From Trichoplusia ni (Eukaryota; Arthropoda; Insecta; Lepidoptera; Noctuidae): a stretch of 64,000 nt of DNA. The translations under genes and the position numbers were made by a program. Below, piece by piece: positions 12,431-24,982 of the stretch; position 1 is the stretch's first letter, and each line of letters begins with the position of its first letter. The DNA lies in contig NC_039491.1 in assembly GCF_003590095.1 (NCBI RefSeq), positions 4,402,001-4,466,000 on the forward strand, in the 5' to 3' direction. Under the pieces are notes generated by a model. That model saw only the letters and a list, made by a program, of their open reading frames with translations, did not search any database and was not told the origin of the DNA.

Positions 12431-13090
12431 AATTTATGAGATTGTTTTGTTTTATGTTTTTTTTATTATTTATATTCTAATTTGTTTAATGTTTTAATTT
12501 GTATAATGTATATTTTAATTGCTGTAATTGGTTTTTCGCCGTTGTAATTAAATAAATAAATTCCAACACCGCTTCAACTCATGATTGAATACTTGAATAC
12601 TTGGTTCGCTCCAAACTAGTCGGATGATCACGATAAAAAAGTGTGAGTAAAGCATTAAAACACTTAATTACGTAATAAAGTATTGTAAAATATTGTTTTA
12701 CAGAAATAACCGCCACAAGCACATATAATATGTATACCTATATTTTGTATTGAGAGTATGTGTAACCTTAATTAATCTTAAGGATACATTAACAACATCA
12801 AGTAAACAAAAGAAAACTAATGAATGTGATCAGTTATAACAATGTTCCCTGAAATTGGATTTGTGTTAGATTTAAGCTCCTTGATATTTTATAGAACGGT
12901 AAAATCTTAAATGTAGCGACAAATTTCTTAAAAAAAACTGATGAAGTTGGAATCAAAGAGATATCCGAGTATCTATTTACCTTATTCTTTAATATAATGA
13001 GCTAACGATACAATACGACATAATGAATGAATAACTATACAAATTATTAAACTACGTTCATGTTTTTTCAACGCCCATGATCTCAAGATC

Positions 13091-13320
13091 GTGGTTTAGT
13101 GGCAGCCCTAGATGTGGCGCGCTTCGCACCTGCAGGACGCAGTCACTCGTCGTCCGCCCGTCGTACGATACGGACGTCGTTCCCGACCGACGCGATACCC
13201 CGCGAGTGCGTGATTCTACATCGAACTGTGTTTAAGTTCCTATTGCGTGATTTGTGACTTTTATTTTTTATTATCCTGGAATTCCGCTCATGGACATACC
13301 GCTGATGGAAATTGCATATC
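13091..13320 (+). promoter_or_regulatory. CpG-rich island, candidate promoter and 5' exon
   Basis: A sharp change from AT-rich flanks to CpG-rich sequence (about 13115-13220, with repeated CGTCG, CGACC and CGCG), then an AT-rich stretch, a start codon and a strong splice donor (GTGAGT at 13321). A GCAGTCAC initiator-like match lies near 13139-13145. Local CpG richness plus a donor is typical of insect first exons. It could serve a gene beyond the right edge, or be a distant leader of the SMPDL3-like gene 29 kb away. Confidence 0.4.
13290..13320 (+). CDS. Possible first coding exon, gene unknown
   Basis: An ATG at 13290 opens a 31-base piece, MDIPLMEIAY plus one base, ending at the donor GTGAGT (phase 1). 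I do not recognise the peptide. No downstream exon in this window is clearly its partner. Splicing to the acceptor at 42077 would give an open run of about 21 codons and then a stop at 42139-42141, so that join would make a short upstream frame rather than extend the enzyme. It may instead belong to a gene that continues past base 64000. Confidence 0.25.
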
Positions 13321-15646
13321 GTGAGTTAATAAAACACCTTGTTTTATGTTTTTTTTGTCTGTTTTTTGGGTGAGGTTTAGGGATGTTATGGTGTTATAAA
13401 TTGTTACATTTTATTACACTTAGAACCTAGTGATACTTATTACCATATTTTATTAGTATTTGTACAGTTTTTGGGTGTACTTTAATTAATCATACCAGAT
13501 TAATTGTAGATATGCTACAACGTAGAGACTTGCTACGTCGTAGAGGTTTGCTGTAGCTGATAAACCTGATAAAGCTGTTAAATACACTAGCAATTAATTC
13601 AGCATCTTTAATTCGTCAAAAGCATAAATTCAGACTTTTTTCATTTAATTTTTAGTTACCCTTATAGTCGACGTATTTTATGCGTTATTGCTTACCTTTT
13701 GTTTTAAAATAATTACAGACAGTATGTAAAGAAATACATTAGACTAAATAAAAAGTTCATTAATATAAGGGAAATTGAATACAGAATTACGTATCCGATT
13801 TATTTCTTCTCTTTAATCACCTGAGATACAAAAAAGGTTACAATACAAAAACCCGGATATATATTCAGCCACATGACAATGATGAATTGTGTAATTATCC
13901 CAACATTTTTAGGGTATTTAAGCGGGTTAGGCGTTTAAACAGTGAGGGGTACGTCTGGATTTTTTGTTACCAAGCAATTAAAATAGGCCAGGTTGATTAG
14001 GGTTGAGTTTAATGAAAAATGTATTAGTGTGAGTGAGGGTAATAGGTTTGTGAAGTCAGGACCCGTATACAAGTTAAATTTCTGCGAGCGTTAACCCTGA
14101 TCGCTCATATGTATTGAATTGACAACTCAAAGTCACATTACTTGTCGAAAAGGAATGTCATTCTCATTCACTGGAAGCTTTCTGTTCGTGACTCCGCTAA
14201 TGCTATGTAACATTGTCTACCATCAGTATTATTATATTACACCGGAATTTCATTTCGTCAAGTCTTGAGATATTTTCGTTCGTATAATACCTAGGTATTA
14301 CGAGTGAATTTATTACGCAATGGTCATAAAAATCACTCGTAAAACTTTCTCGGTGCTATTTGAAATCCATTACTTATGAATTAAGTTTATTTGAAAATGG
14401 TCGTTTACCAGTTAGATTACGGGTTTTTATAGCAGTCAAATGAATACTCAATAAATTATATGCGTGAACTTTTTATGAGAGAAAAGTTTAAAAAATTGGT
14501 TTGGACTCAATTATTGTATTATTAATTTTCGGTGATATAAAATAGTTACTGTGTTGTTTATTCTTAAGATAATTATAATTAGGATAATGGTCGTATACGG
14601 GAATTCATACGTGTTTTAGGTAAAAAAACAATTGGAAATGGCCTTTATATTTTATTTTAAATGTTTTTATTTTATTTAACAGATAGTTTTATTAAAATAA
14701 ATACTCAAAATAACAAATTATTTATTTGAGATTTTAAAAACCCGTGAACGAAAATTTAATTATAAAAACATATATAAATTGAATTAATTTTATCTTAATC
14801 TCCTCAATCCTTAATTCAGCCTTTCGAGGTTCACTGCAGGACATAGGCCTCCCAAGTTCTTTATTTATTGAATGGAAATTCTATTTATTTCACATGAAAT
14901 AAAAAAGAACTAAAGCGAATGAACAGTGATTGCCTGAGGTGCATTCGATGTAAATAATCTTTAAATAGAGCTCATTTATGGGCGAGCTTCTTACATGCTT
15001 CACTGAGCACATTGCGATCGAGAGAACGACAAAGAAAAAATATAAATGACCTGATTATGATAAAGATAGTTCGACGAAATCAGTTATAAAATTCAAGGTG
15101 AAAGAAAATTGAGGGAGTCGAAGAAAATTTAATTATTTATCCTAATTTGGGTATTTAATGTAGTAATTTTTTTTTTTGCTTTTAAAATAATGGTAAATGT
15201 TGTAATTATTATTTTTTTGCTAAATGGTAAATTTTTTAGTTATTACGAAAAGAGAACTATATCATAATATATTGAGAATAAAGAAACAAACTAAATATAT
15301 AATTATGTAATCGGGGGTCGCTACTAAGTAACACTTTTTGTAGGTCAAAATACAATGGTCGGCTTTACTGCTTCCTAAATACTCTTGGTGCGGAAAAAAA
15401 TCCAGCGCAACAACCTCTTTAATACCTACTAGGCACAGGCACGTGAAATTCAATAACAGGGTCGGTAGTTAACACTAGTCGGTAGTTTAGTATTTGAAAA
15501 GTCACATCACTTGTCGAAGAAATTTTCTATTCTAATGCGATTTAACTTTTCTTGAAGCCTTTAGGTTTTTTTTAGTTTCCTTCGTATATTTTCAGTTACG
15601 TTAAGTGTGGTTTCTTTGTATTTTATGTGTGTTTATGTTTGAATGT
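13321..15646. other. Non-coding tract with minor repeat fragments
   Basis: No gene seen. At 13505-13560 there is a CTACG/CGTAG-rich imperfect palindrome, also found at 27298-27360 and 34512-34602. At about 14817-14850 the words CACTGCAGGACATAGGCCTCCC match a tail common in moth retroposons. The 63-codon minus frame 15262-15453 has no domain signature. Confidence 0.5.
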
Positions 15647-15810
15647 CATCATCGGCCTAGCCTTTTCCCAACTATGTTGGGGTCGGCTACCAGTCCAACC
15701 GGTTTCAGCTAAGTACCAGTGTTTTACAAGGAGCGACTGCCTATCTGACCTCCTCAACCCAGTTACCTGGGCAACACGATACCCCTTGATTAGACTGGCT
15801 GTCAGACTTG
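15647..15810 (+). repeat. Dispersed repeat, CCAACTATGTTGGGGTCGGC family, full copy
   Basis: Begins ATCATCGGCCTAGCC and contains CCCAACTATGTTGGGGTCGG (itself a small inverted repeat). It continues GTACCAGTGTTTTACAAGG, CAACCCAGTTACCTGGGC and AACACGATACCCCTT, and ends GCTGTCAGACTTG. A near-complete reverse copy is at 56093-56250, with partial copies at 28449-28556 and 47986-48045. The class is not clear to me. The 64-codon frame across it (15627-15821) comes from the repeat and is not a gene. Confidence 0.7.
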
Positions 15811-18561
15811 TTTATGTGTGAAATACACGTGTTTATGTTTGAATGTAACCTTAGAGAAAAAAACGTGTAAAAAATAAATACTGCAAGAGCTCTTAAAGTT
15901 TAGTTACATTTCAGTAGTATTGTAGGTTGGTGTACTACGTGGGTTTCGATTTAAAACTTCTGTAATAATATTTGCACACTCGTACGTATTTAACCTCTTT
16001 GTTCCTAATAATAGATTACAGTTGTTTGAAATAAGTGTTTACATTATTAAACCACGCCGCAACACGTGCCAAAGTTTAAGCCGTTCGTTACACGGCAAAC
16101 TTTGTGTTAAAGCAGTTTTTTTTTTACTTTTTTTCTACCGTATCATGTCAATAAATTAGCTGAATATTATAGACAAGTAAGTAACGATAGATCAATTTAG
16201 TATAAAAAATACTGTACCAGATATACCAGCTGATAGTTAATAGTTTAGAACAAGTAGTAGTAGCCGAGCAGTGTTGACGGCAGGGTAAACAAAATTTGTA
16301 TCCTCCAAGACCTTGCAGCAACACGGCCTAGTTCAATGATCAATCAATCACTTGTGATAATATTAAACCAGTTAAAAGTTTCAATTGCAAAGTTATTTGA
16401 GTAAAGCAATATTCACGAATCTGCCTTGATACCATAACATCTTATAATAAAAGTAAATAAATTCAGATTTATGTCAGACATCCACGCGTGTCAGAGTGAA
16501 ACAAAAAGTTTCACCGACAAAGTCAAAGTTCGGCGTTATTGTTAGTATAATTTGATTTCTGTACCAACTCCAATATTGAATTTCCAAAGAAGCTTGTTCG
16601 AGTTAGGTTTTCTTATGTTGGCTCAATCATTTTCGTTGTTTACTTTGTTTTGTTGGTAATGGTATATTATGATCTTTTGTAAAGTTTGCCTCTGATCGTG
16701 TTCGCGTATTAAAGTTTTCCATGTGTGTAACAACAAAAGTTTGTATAAATATGCTCACACACGTAAATACGGGTTTGCTAAATTAATTCTGGCTCGTTTA
16801 CTCGATCAATATTTTAACGTACCTTCGTTTTGGTACTTTAGGCATCGACTGATCAAACCCCTTTGTAATATGATTATTTTTAGGTAATGGAAGGAATATG
16901 AATTTTGTGACTTAATTGAATATAAGGTTGTCTTTAGCACATTAATCGTTTAGAAAGAATGTCTTCTATCGCATATAATAATAAATTTAATAATTCTTGC
17001 GTCATCTTTTCCTGTGACTGATGTATAATCTGGTATAAGAGTCGCCCGTAGGCCTCTGACGTCATAAAACGCCCTTGAAAATTTCTGAAAAATGTTTTTG
17101 TTATCTAACGATGATTTCTTTAACAGTTTTTAGCAAGTAACAATTTCGTTATTCTTTCATGGGCTTGTACGCATAAAATGTAACTTATCAATTAAGTCTT
17201 TTAGTTAATGAATACGCAACCTAGCTACACGAACATAAAAACGTAAAGTGCCAAAAAACGATCAGTGGTAGTAGCACGATATAAACGAAAAACAACTCTC
17301 ACTTTGCTTTCAAGGAACATTATTACATAACGCGTTAAGGAGATAGTAATATATTTTCACTTGGTAATATAATTTCCAGGCATAAAGCTATTACTGTTAC
17401 ATGCTTATGAAGCCGTGTGTGGTACAAAATATGTTATTTATAGCAGCTTGTGACAGTTTCACACAGAGCTTGGAGTTTTCTACAAAACTATTCTCATATT
17501 TATAAACGAGATTATGCACCTCAAGTGAACAGAGTTCTTAGTACATATTTTGTAGCTAGGGTTTAAAGTCTCTGCTTTTATGCATTTATTTTTTGCTAAA
17601 AGTAACTTAACGTAACTTAACACGATCAAGGTGAAGGTATTTGTTTAGGTGTGTTTAGATAATCTAGTATTCATAGAGTACCATTTTACGTGTAAAATGT
17701 TATAATCACACCGGTATCTTTATAGAATTAAAATTGAAGGTATATTATTCACAATTATCCGAGGTCATATTATTGACAATTAACCGACTTCAAAAAAGCA
17801 AAAACGGTATATTTCTTTTCTTAATGTTTTATTATCGACCTTGATTAGCCCAAAAAAAATCGTAGAACGTAAATCCAGCTACTGTTCTGCCTAGCATTTT
17901 GTGTTAAATTGATGTGACTAATAAAATTACCTCATCACAACCTCCCCGTCCAACCGCGTACCGTAGGAAGAAATTCTTTTACTTCGCATCAATATCTTCA
18001 TGAGCGTAACTATAACACGTTTCGAAAGTAACCGATACTTTCCCAACACACATCGTCCTTACAATAACACGTAAACACGTCGTGCTGCGTCCTTCTCGGG
18101 GTCTTAATGGATGCCTCGAGCTGCCTACTAAAAGCTCACGACCCCAAGGCTACGGAAATTTTCTCTGAGATGTTTTCATTTGTCTCTCGTTAGTATTTTG
18201 TCTTTTGAATCTCTTTTGTTTACGATGGACATCGTGAAACAAATAACAGTCGTCTATTTATCCAAAATAGGGACGAATTACGATTAAAAATATTTCTATC
18301 CGTAAAATAATTAGACGTTATATAAAATATTCTCTACTTGTGAAAATTACAGGCCTCTACGAAGAAGAGGAACTATTAATTATCTAATTTTATTATATAA
18401 GTAATACTTAAAATTAGGGATTTAAAACATAAACAGCAAAACTGGAGCAAAAACTGTCCCTGAAACATTGAATTAATTATCAGAGCTACTTATGACCGCA
18501 TAAGCGAATGAAAGATTCTTGAAAAACCAGTAACAGTAGGTATATACTAGTATATACCTTA
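15811..18561. other. Non-coding AT-rich tract
   Basis: No gene seen on either strand. Near 17778 the words TTAACCGACTTCAAAAAAG match a motif common at the edges of moth repeats; GGAAGTCGGTTAA near 34018 is its reverse form. Confidence 0.5.
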
Positions 18562-18811
18562 TCTATACTTCTATACTAATATATAAAGCTGAAGAGTTTG
18601 TTTGTTTGTTTCGCGCTAATCTCAGAAACTACTGGTTCAAGTTGAAAAAATCTTTTCCTGTTGAATCGCTGCGACTAATAGGAGCGAAGATAAAATAGAA
18701 AATGTGTAAAAAAAACAGGGAAAATTATTCATCTTCGAGGGCTTTCGTTCAAAAATTAATAACTTACCTATATCTTTTAACCCCGCGGACGAAGCCGCGG
18801 GTAACAGCTAG
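18562..18811 (+). mobile_element. Short non-autonomous Helitron
   Basis: A|TC start at 18562 (TCTATACTTCTATACTAATA) and CTAG|T end at 18808-18811, with no target duplication. The sub-terminal hairpin CCGCGG-ACGAAG-CCGCGG is perfect, eleven bases before the end. The interior has GCTGAAGAGTTTGTTTG and GGAGCGAAGA. It is 250 bases and non-coding. The copies at 41376 and 58640 share the whole layout. Confidence 0.85.
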
Positions 18812-20277
18812 TAACTAAATACTCGACACTTCCCGAAGTTTGCTGATGTTTCGACTCTCAAACCAACAAGACGATTATTGAAACCATAGCGAAACATCGG
18901 AAGGTGTGGGCGGATTTAATCCTAAATCAAGCTTAAAAGTTCCTCTTCCCTCCTACAACCAATTTGGGTCCCTTACAAAAGGAAACAATTTACGTTTCTT
19001 ACCTATTTATAATAGAAAACTAATTACGCTCGAAACACGAAGTAATTTTCTTCGTAATCAAAAGACGTCTTGTGAAAGTCGTTGGTTTTGGCTCAAAACT
19101 ACGGGCCAATGTAATTGAAATGGCACGGCTTTCTGTATTTAGAATCTCAGGTAAAAACGTGTTATTTCTTTTAAGATGTCTCCTTCATCTTTGAGTTCTT
19201 CCAAAGTAGTACGGACAGCAACAGAGGTCGGTTTAAATGTTCCCATTGTCGTAACTATATGCAATCAAATACAATGAGTCACTGTTGTGCTGCTGGATAA
19301 TTAAAGATCAACACCTAGTATGGTTAAAAATCACCCATTCGTATAATTATAATAGGTCACTAGAATTCTGGGATCTGTACATTATTTTTTAAGATTTTCT
19401 GCTTGTGTTTCGACCTCTGTTGCTGACTGTACTATTCCATTGTCGAGAAGCCGGTTAAGAAATGAAAATATTTTAAATTAAAAGATCAAGTATTGTACAT
19501 ATTTAATTGCCTTTACATAAATATAGAAGGTATGTAAATGTAATAACATATGTGAAATGTATCAGTCTTTGTCCATAAATTCTTCTAGGTCTAAACGGAT
19601 GTGATGCACATTGATAAAATATAACCAACTGTGCAATCCAAACGTAAAAAAATGCTTATTCTGTTATTATCTATTCTAACATCTACTTGTGGGAAACCGC
19701 GGCAATCGTAAAAACACAAATACAAAGCCAATTTTAATAAAAACAAATGGTTCCTAAGCATTTAAAATGTTACTTAGACATTACGAACCTACACTACCTA
19801 AAAAAATAGAACTAAGAATTACTTTTTCTTAAATTAAAAACCATAAACTTTACTAACTAGCACTAAGGGTATTTAAGCTTTACAATAAATAAATAAACTT
19901 TTTAATAAAGTTCGACCAGTATAGATTGGTCTATCGTACTTTATAAACCTACTAGTATACTTCTATTAAGTATAGGGTCCACTGATTACTAAGGGTGTGT
20001 CCAACGTTGTTGCCTTGCTTTACAGGCTAACTTAAGGCCCCATAAATGTGCCTTAAAATGAGGAAGCCACTTTCATGGGTCATAAAGTACGATAGTGTAA
20101 TTTAGGTTATGACGGACAACACTGCATACAATCTTTATTGTTATTAGCATCCTATCTTTATGTACCTAATTATAGTATGTAGAGTTTCGCCATTTTTATA
20201 TTATTTTTAACAAATTTAAGTCAAACACGGGCCGCATATGCTAGCATGTACAAAAATAAAACTTACTGGTATTTACT
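18812..20277. other. Non-coding AT-rich tract
   Basis: No gene seen. The 70-codon frame at 18906-19118 has no recognisable domain. A short inverted similarity lies at about 19210-19440 (ACGGACAGCAACAGAGGTCG against CGACCTCTGTTGCTGACTGT), which may mark the two ends of a small element. Confidence 0.45.
19209..19433. repeat. Inverted repeat pair, possible small MITE
   Basis: The left arm ACGGACAGCAACAGAGGTCG starts near 19212, and the right arm CGACCTCTGTTGCTGACTGT ends near 19429. The two are reverse complements apart from about two bases. About 180 bases of AT-rich sequence lie between. Flanking TACGGACAG and CTGTACTA suggest TA or GTA next to the ends. The transposon superfamily is unknown. 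Confidence 0.5.
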
Positions 20278-20385
20278 TATCTCTATCGGTCGACTACATA
20301 GTTTCGGATTCAACTGGAGTCCTCTTATCACGAATTGGAGAGATAGCTGATTCTAAAGAGGCGGTTGAGTTGCGAGTCGAAAAAA
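20278..20385 (+). repeat. Hairpin-element family, decayed copy
   Basis: Block order: TTATCTCTATCGGTCGACTAC, ATAGTTTCGGATTCAACTGG, AGTCCTCTTATCACGA, then GAGTTGCGAGTCG. This matches the core TAGTTTCGGACC...GGAGTCCTTAATCATGA of the 42.6 kb copy. The outer arms are lost. Confidence 0.5.
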
Positions 20386-22597
20386 GCTTGTAATTTAACT
20401 GAAACCAATCTTCAACAAAGGCCAAACAAAATTGCTTACAGTTCGACTACTGTCACATAAACTTGTGTGTGACAATAAAATTGCAAATTGTCGAGACGTA
20501 CAAGGTTGCGAGATATCCCTATTACTGATAAGAATGCCAATTTGTATTAATCACGCGCATTGTTATTCAAATTGAGTACAACAAGGCATTATTTATTTCG
20601 AGTATTTCTTTAGTACATTTATAGAATTTCCACATATAATTTAGTGATTCGATAAAAGAAAGAAACTGTTTGAGGCATTATGGAAGTTACTTTTATTGTT
20701 ACGTTTTTCGAAAACAGTATTGAATATAGCGATTATGTTATGATAATTAAGACGGATATTGATCTAACATTTTTGTTTCAGATCAATTGGTAGACCAATT
20801 TAGAATGAAATTAGAGAACATGATAGAACAATGTTAACAATTTATTTAAAATATTCTATACACGTATGAGGTCTTTGAACTTTCATTAATTTAGGTATAT
20901 GTACCTTCTTCTGCCTTCGGTGGAACATGCACCTTTTGTTACAAAACGCTACATACCTTTAGACAAGGCTGTTAATGTTTAAAGCCCCTATCTTTGTATC
21001 TAAGTTGAGCAGAAGCCTAAAAGTTTGGCTGTATTAAAATAAGCTATATTATCATAGTTTTATGACACATACTTGTCGCTTCCAAACATTTGAGATTTCG
21101 ATCAGTGATCGTAGAAATAACTTGGATCGAATTTCATTTCTAAGTATTTTAAATTCATTGAAAAAGATACAATATAGAAGCTTGTTTTTACGTTACCTTG
21201 TTTTTCTATTGTTTGAACTTCGAACCGTGTTCTATAGCTATGTATATTTGGGTAAGCCCAATACTTTGTTCTATGTTAAAATGCAAGCCTACATCACACC
21301 GGGCGCGATTCCAAACATCAGCTCTCTTAGTGTCTATTTCCTAATGGAAAAACCCAATAACACTTTGCTCGTTCTGTAAATCGAACTCAAAACTGATACT
21401 CAAAAAGTTTTTATTCAAATATCTTTTTGATATCAGTTTATTATTTATTTTCCAAAAGTAATTTGCATTATATATTAGCAAATAATTTACAGTAAAAAAG
21501 TTGTTTATTAGATTTTATTTTTAACGTACACTTTTATTCAGTTAGTTTACTCGTTTAATTTGAGCAAATAGATAATTTGCTGGTTTACTCAACTAAAAAT
21601 TAAGCCAAATAATTGTTCCGAATAGTTATTGAGCTACACAAAATATTTATTTATCCATAAGTTTAGCTAAAAAGCAAATAACAAATCAAAACAAATGTTT
21701 ACTACAAAATCGTCAAACTGCATTAAATATGGTTGAACAAACAACGATAGCAAATCGTTTACATATAAATTAGATAACTGATTTACATACTCGATACTCT
21801 TACAAACAATTTTCCTATTTATAATATTAGTACGTTGATTAATGTTCAGCGGTAAAGCCTACAATGATAAATTAATTTGTAAACCTATGCCGCCATACAT
21901 TTTCCCGTGAACATTGCGGTTACGTATTACCGTTATCAATGAGCAAATGTGTATTAATGTAGGTATGTTAAAATCATTTATGGAAAATATTTAACATATT
22001 GCATGTAATTATATAGAGCTCCGTTGTTGGTATTCGAAACGGAATTTGTTGTCTCAATTGATATTGTGTCACACCTCATACCGAGATCATTAATTGTTTT
22101 TACTATTATTTGGTGAAAAATGTTGGTCGAATATAACAAGATAGATTAAGTTAAGAAATTTTATTAAAAAAAGTAAGCTTGTCGTCAACGTAGTCTGATT
22201 GCCTGAAGTCTGAGATTGCCATATAAAATATTGAATTGTATTTTTTGCTTTTAAAAAAGAACACGAGATTTCAACGAAAAAAAAATTACCTTTAGATATT
22301 TTTAGATTGTTTTTTAAGTCAAACCATGCTATAATACTACTAATTAATTTATACTACTTGGCTTAAGTCTGAGAACTACTGGGAACCCATCAAGTACATT
22401 TTTCTTAGTAAATAATTAACAGAGATGGATTTTTTAATATATTTTGTGGTTGTGGTGGTTTACTCGTACCAAAATAACGTTCTAAGTAAATTCCATGATT
22501 AAGCATTTTGTCACGTGCCCACCCTTTCAAGGGTAATCAATAAAAAGCTGCAAACGTGATGTCTACCTAAACAAAAAGATTACAGAAAAGGTTTGCT
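20386..22597. other. Non-coding AT-rich tract
   Basis: No gene seen. The 105-codon plus frame 21062-21379 is the longest here. It has no domain, no splice context and a composition like its surroundings, so I do not call it. Confidence 0.5.
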
Positions 22598-22785
22598 GGC
22601 CTGTTGGTCTAGTGGTTAGTGGCCCTGACTCATTGTACATATACCAGAGGTCATGGGTTCGATTCTCATCCAGACCAATAATTTTTGTGATGAGCTCGAT
22701 CATTTGTTTTGTGTTTATGTGTAATTTATCTGCATTTTGTATGTATTTAGAAATATAATAGTTGTCAGTTATTTAGTAACATTAA
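22598..22785 (+). mobile_element. tRNA-derived SINE
   Basis: The head (22598-22677) is tRNA-like. It has box A TGGTCTAGTGGTTAG and box B GGGTTCGATTCTC at the usual spacing, with a partly pairing acceptor stem (GG.CTG against CAG.CC). The body reads TTTGTGATGAGCTCGATCATTTG. The tail, TAGTTGTCAGTTATTTAGTAAC, is a 3' tail I know from moth SINEs. The box pair is an internal RNA polymerase III promoter. It is not called as a working tRNA gene because the anticodon arm does not fold well and the body continues past the head. Confidence 0.75.
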
Positions 22786-24696
22786 TAAAAAACCCATCCC
22801 ATCACTAGGCGCAGGCCTTTTCCTAAATCAGACTCTTTCAACATTCATCACTGCGCTAGGTCACAGTGGATGGCTATTTTTTTTATATATGGACTCCAGG
22901 ATTCCTGCAATGTTTTTCTTTTACCGTTTGTCACAGGTGTCTTAGAATAATACAGAAAGTAGAAGTATTGATCAATTTATATCTTGCTCTAGATTTTATT
23001 AACATACACACAGTAGGTATATGGTGTTCTATAATAATATCCGATTCTAAGATTTTTGTACGCATTTACGTAATAACCCATACTTACAAGAAGTCCTAGA
23101 AAATCTGAAAATCCTATCCTTAACAGTTGAACAAGAATAGAAATGGTAACCACACATTAGCCCGGAGCGATAAATCTTGACGGTCAGAGAAAGCCAGCGC
23201 TTTCTTTGTACCCAGAATGAATTTAAAGGGAATATAAATAGAGACGAGCTCGGATTTCGCAAACTTGTTTGTTTAACAACCAAGAAATAACATCAGCAAA
23301 TTTTCGGAGTTTGTTTTTGGTTCATATGCGCATATTTTATGGAGAAATAACGAAATAATAAAACATTATTCATTTCAACTTTTTGGAACTGTCAATAGCC
23401 CTTTCTTTAGTGTTAGACGTGTAAGTCATATTTTAACTGTGTTTACTTTTAGATTTATTGATCGCGTGAATCAACGTTACTTCAAATAAAATATGTTTTA
23501 CTCATGACGTAATTACAGATCAAATATTTCTACGGCTCAGATATCTGATCAAAACATAATCACATTAATTGTATTAGACTCATGTGTGAATGCCTATACA
23601 GATACATTTTTTGTAAATATTTCCAAGTTTTAGCAATTAGCAATAATAAAATGTCATTAAACTAAGCATTCGATGTGACAATCCTGAACATATTCAGTTA
23701 ATGAGGAGCACGAATATCTCAAACATTTTGGTTCACAAGTTACCCCAATTTGCGTAAAAATATCTGAAAAGAACGGAGGGCGTGCTGCAAAGATCCTTTA
23801 TTGCAAATTGGCTGTGAAATTGTGGCATGTACTCGTATGGTTGTATATATTGCCTTTATTCTTTTGTCAAACAAGGTGAGCTTACAGCATTACGCATACG
23901 GGGTGTATTCAAGCTATTCGGAGTTTACCTGTCGTTATATTGCTACTATTATTACGTACGTTCTTATACCGTAAAGCTGGAATACGGTTCTAGTGTATAA
24001 TGTTGAAACGTTAAAGCCAACGATAATACTGCTAACAATAGTAGATAAATTCATTTAGAGGTATTGTTTGTCGAAATTGTTGATTTCGGAATTGTAGAGT
24101 TTAAAATTTAACGATGAACACAATTGTAAAGTCCACTGATAATGATAAACTAGTCATTAAAACAAATTAGCGAACAAAACATTTTAATATTTAATTTTGT
24201 CGACTGCATTCCTACATTTCGAGTTTTCCAATAGCAACTTGAGATTTATGTTTATATTTATAGGCATATTCCCATTCCTTAAATTAATATCTTTGCACTT
24301 GTAAAACAGAGATGCCACTCTACACTGTTTAATTCTTTGTCACGTGTGCATAACTTCGATCAGATTACTTAAAGACAGATTTAAAATACACTGAAAGTTA
24401 TCGTTATTGTATATTTAATATAATTTTTTTTATTTATAATACTTGGCGAAAACAAAAGAAATGTCCACGATAAAATCCCTATCAGAATAAAAGCCTTGAC
24501 AATTTGAGCTAAGCTTTTAACTTTAATTTCCGCGGCAGCTATATCAGCCAATAAATTACTTTGATGGACCTTTTATGTTTCGTATAGAGGATAAATGACT
24601 AGATATATACGTAGACATTGAACGTATAATGTATTGGAGGTATATAATCTACATTTTGCATGGAATTTAATCGACAATCAAGATACCAAAACAGTA
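22786..24696. other. Non-coding tract after the SINE
   Basis: At about 22790-22850 the words CCCATCACTAGGCGCAGGCC look like a moth retroposon tail. The overlapping plus and minus frames at 22866-23099 and 23047-23283 lack domains. Nothing else is recognised. Confidence 0.45.
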
Positions 24697-24982
24697 TCCC
24701 TCTAATATAAAAAATTCCCGTGTCACGATGTTAGTTACCGTACTCCTCCGAAACGGCTTAACCGATTTTTACCAAATTTTATATGCGTATTCAGTAGGTC
24801 TGATAATCGACTAACATCTATTTTTCATACCCCTAAGTGATAAGGGTTGCTGACACTAAAATAAAATTATTGTTTTTTTTTTGTACGAAATTGTTTGTTT
24901 TTTTTTTATAATGTGGCATTAAAAATACATTCAACTAGAAAAAAAATGTATTAGGCAAAACAACGTTTGCTAGGTCAGCTAG
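24697..24982 (+). mobile_element. Short non-autonomous Helitron, second family
   Basis: A|TC start at 24697 (TCCCTCTAATATAAAAAATT) and CTAG|T end at 24979-24982. The interior has GTGTCACGATGTTAGTTACC and CCGAAACGGCTTAACCGA, a block seen in many moth Helitron-type repeats. The sub-terminal hairpin is weak. It is 286 bases and non-coding. Its internal sequence differs from the 18.6 kb family. Confidence 0.7.

Noticed and set aside
15627..15821. 64-codon frame with several Cys and Pro residues
   Set aside because: It lies within a multi-copy non-coding repeat.
22598..22677. Possible functional tRNA gene
   Set aside because: Box A and box B are present, but the acceptor and anticodon stems pair poorly and the sequence runs on into a SINE body, so it is a SINE head.
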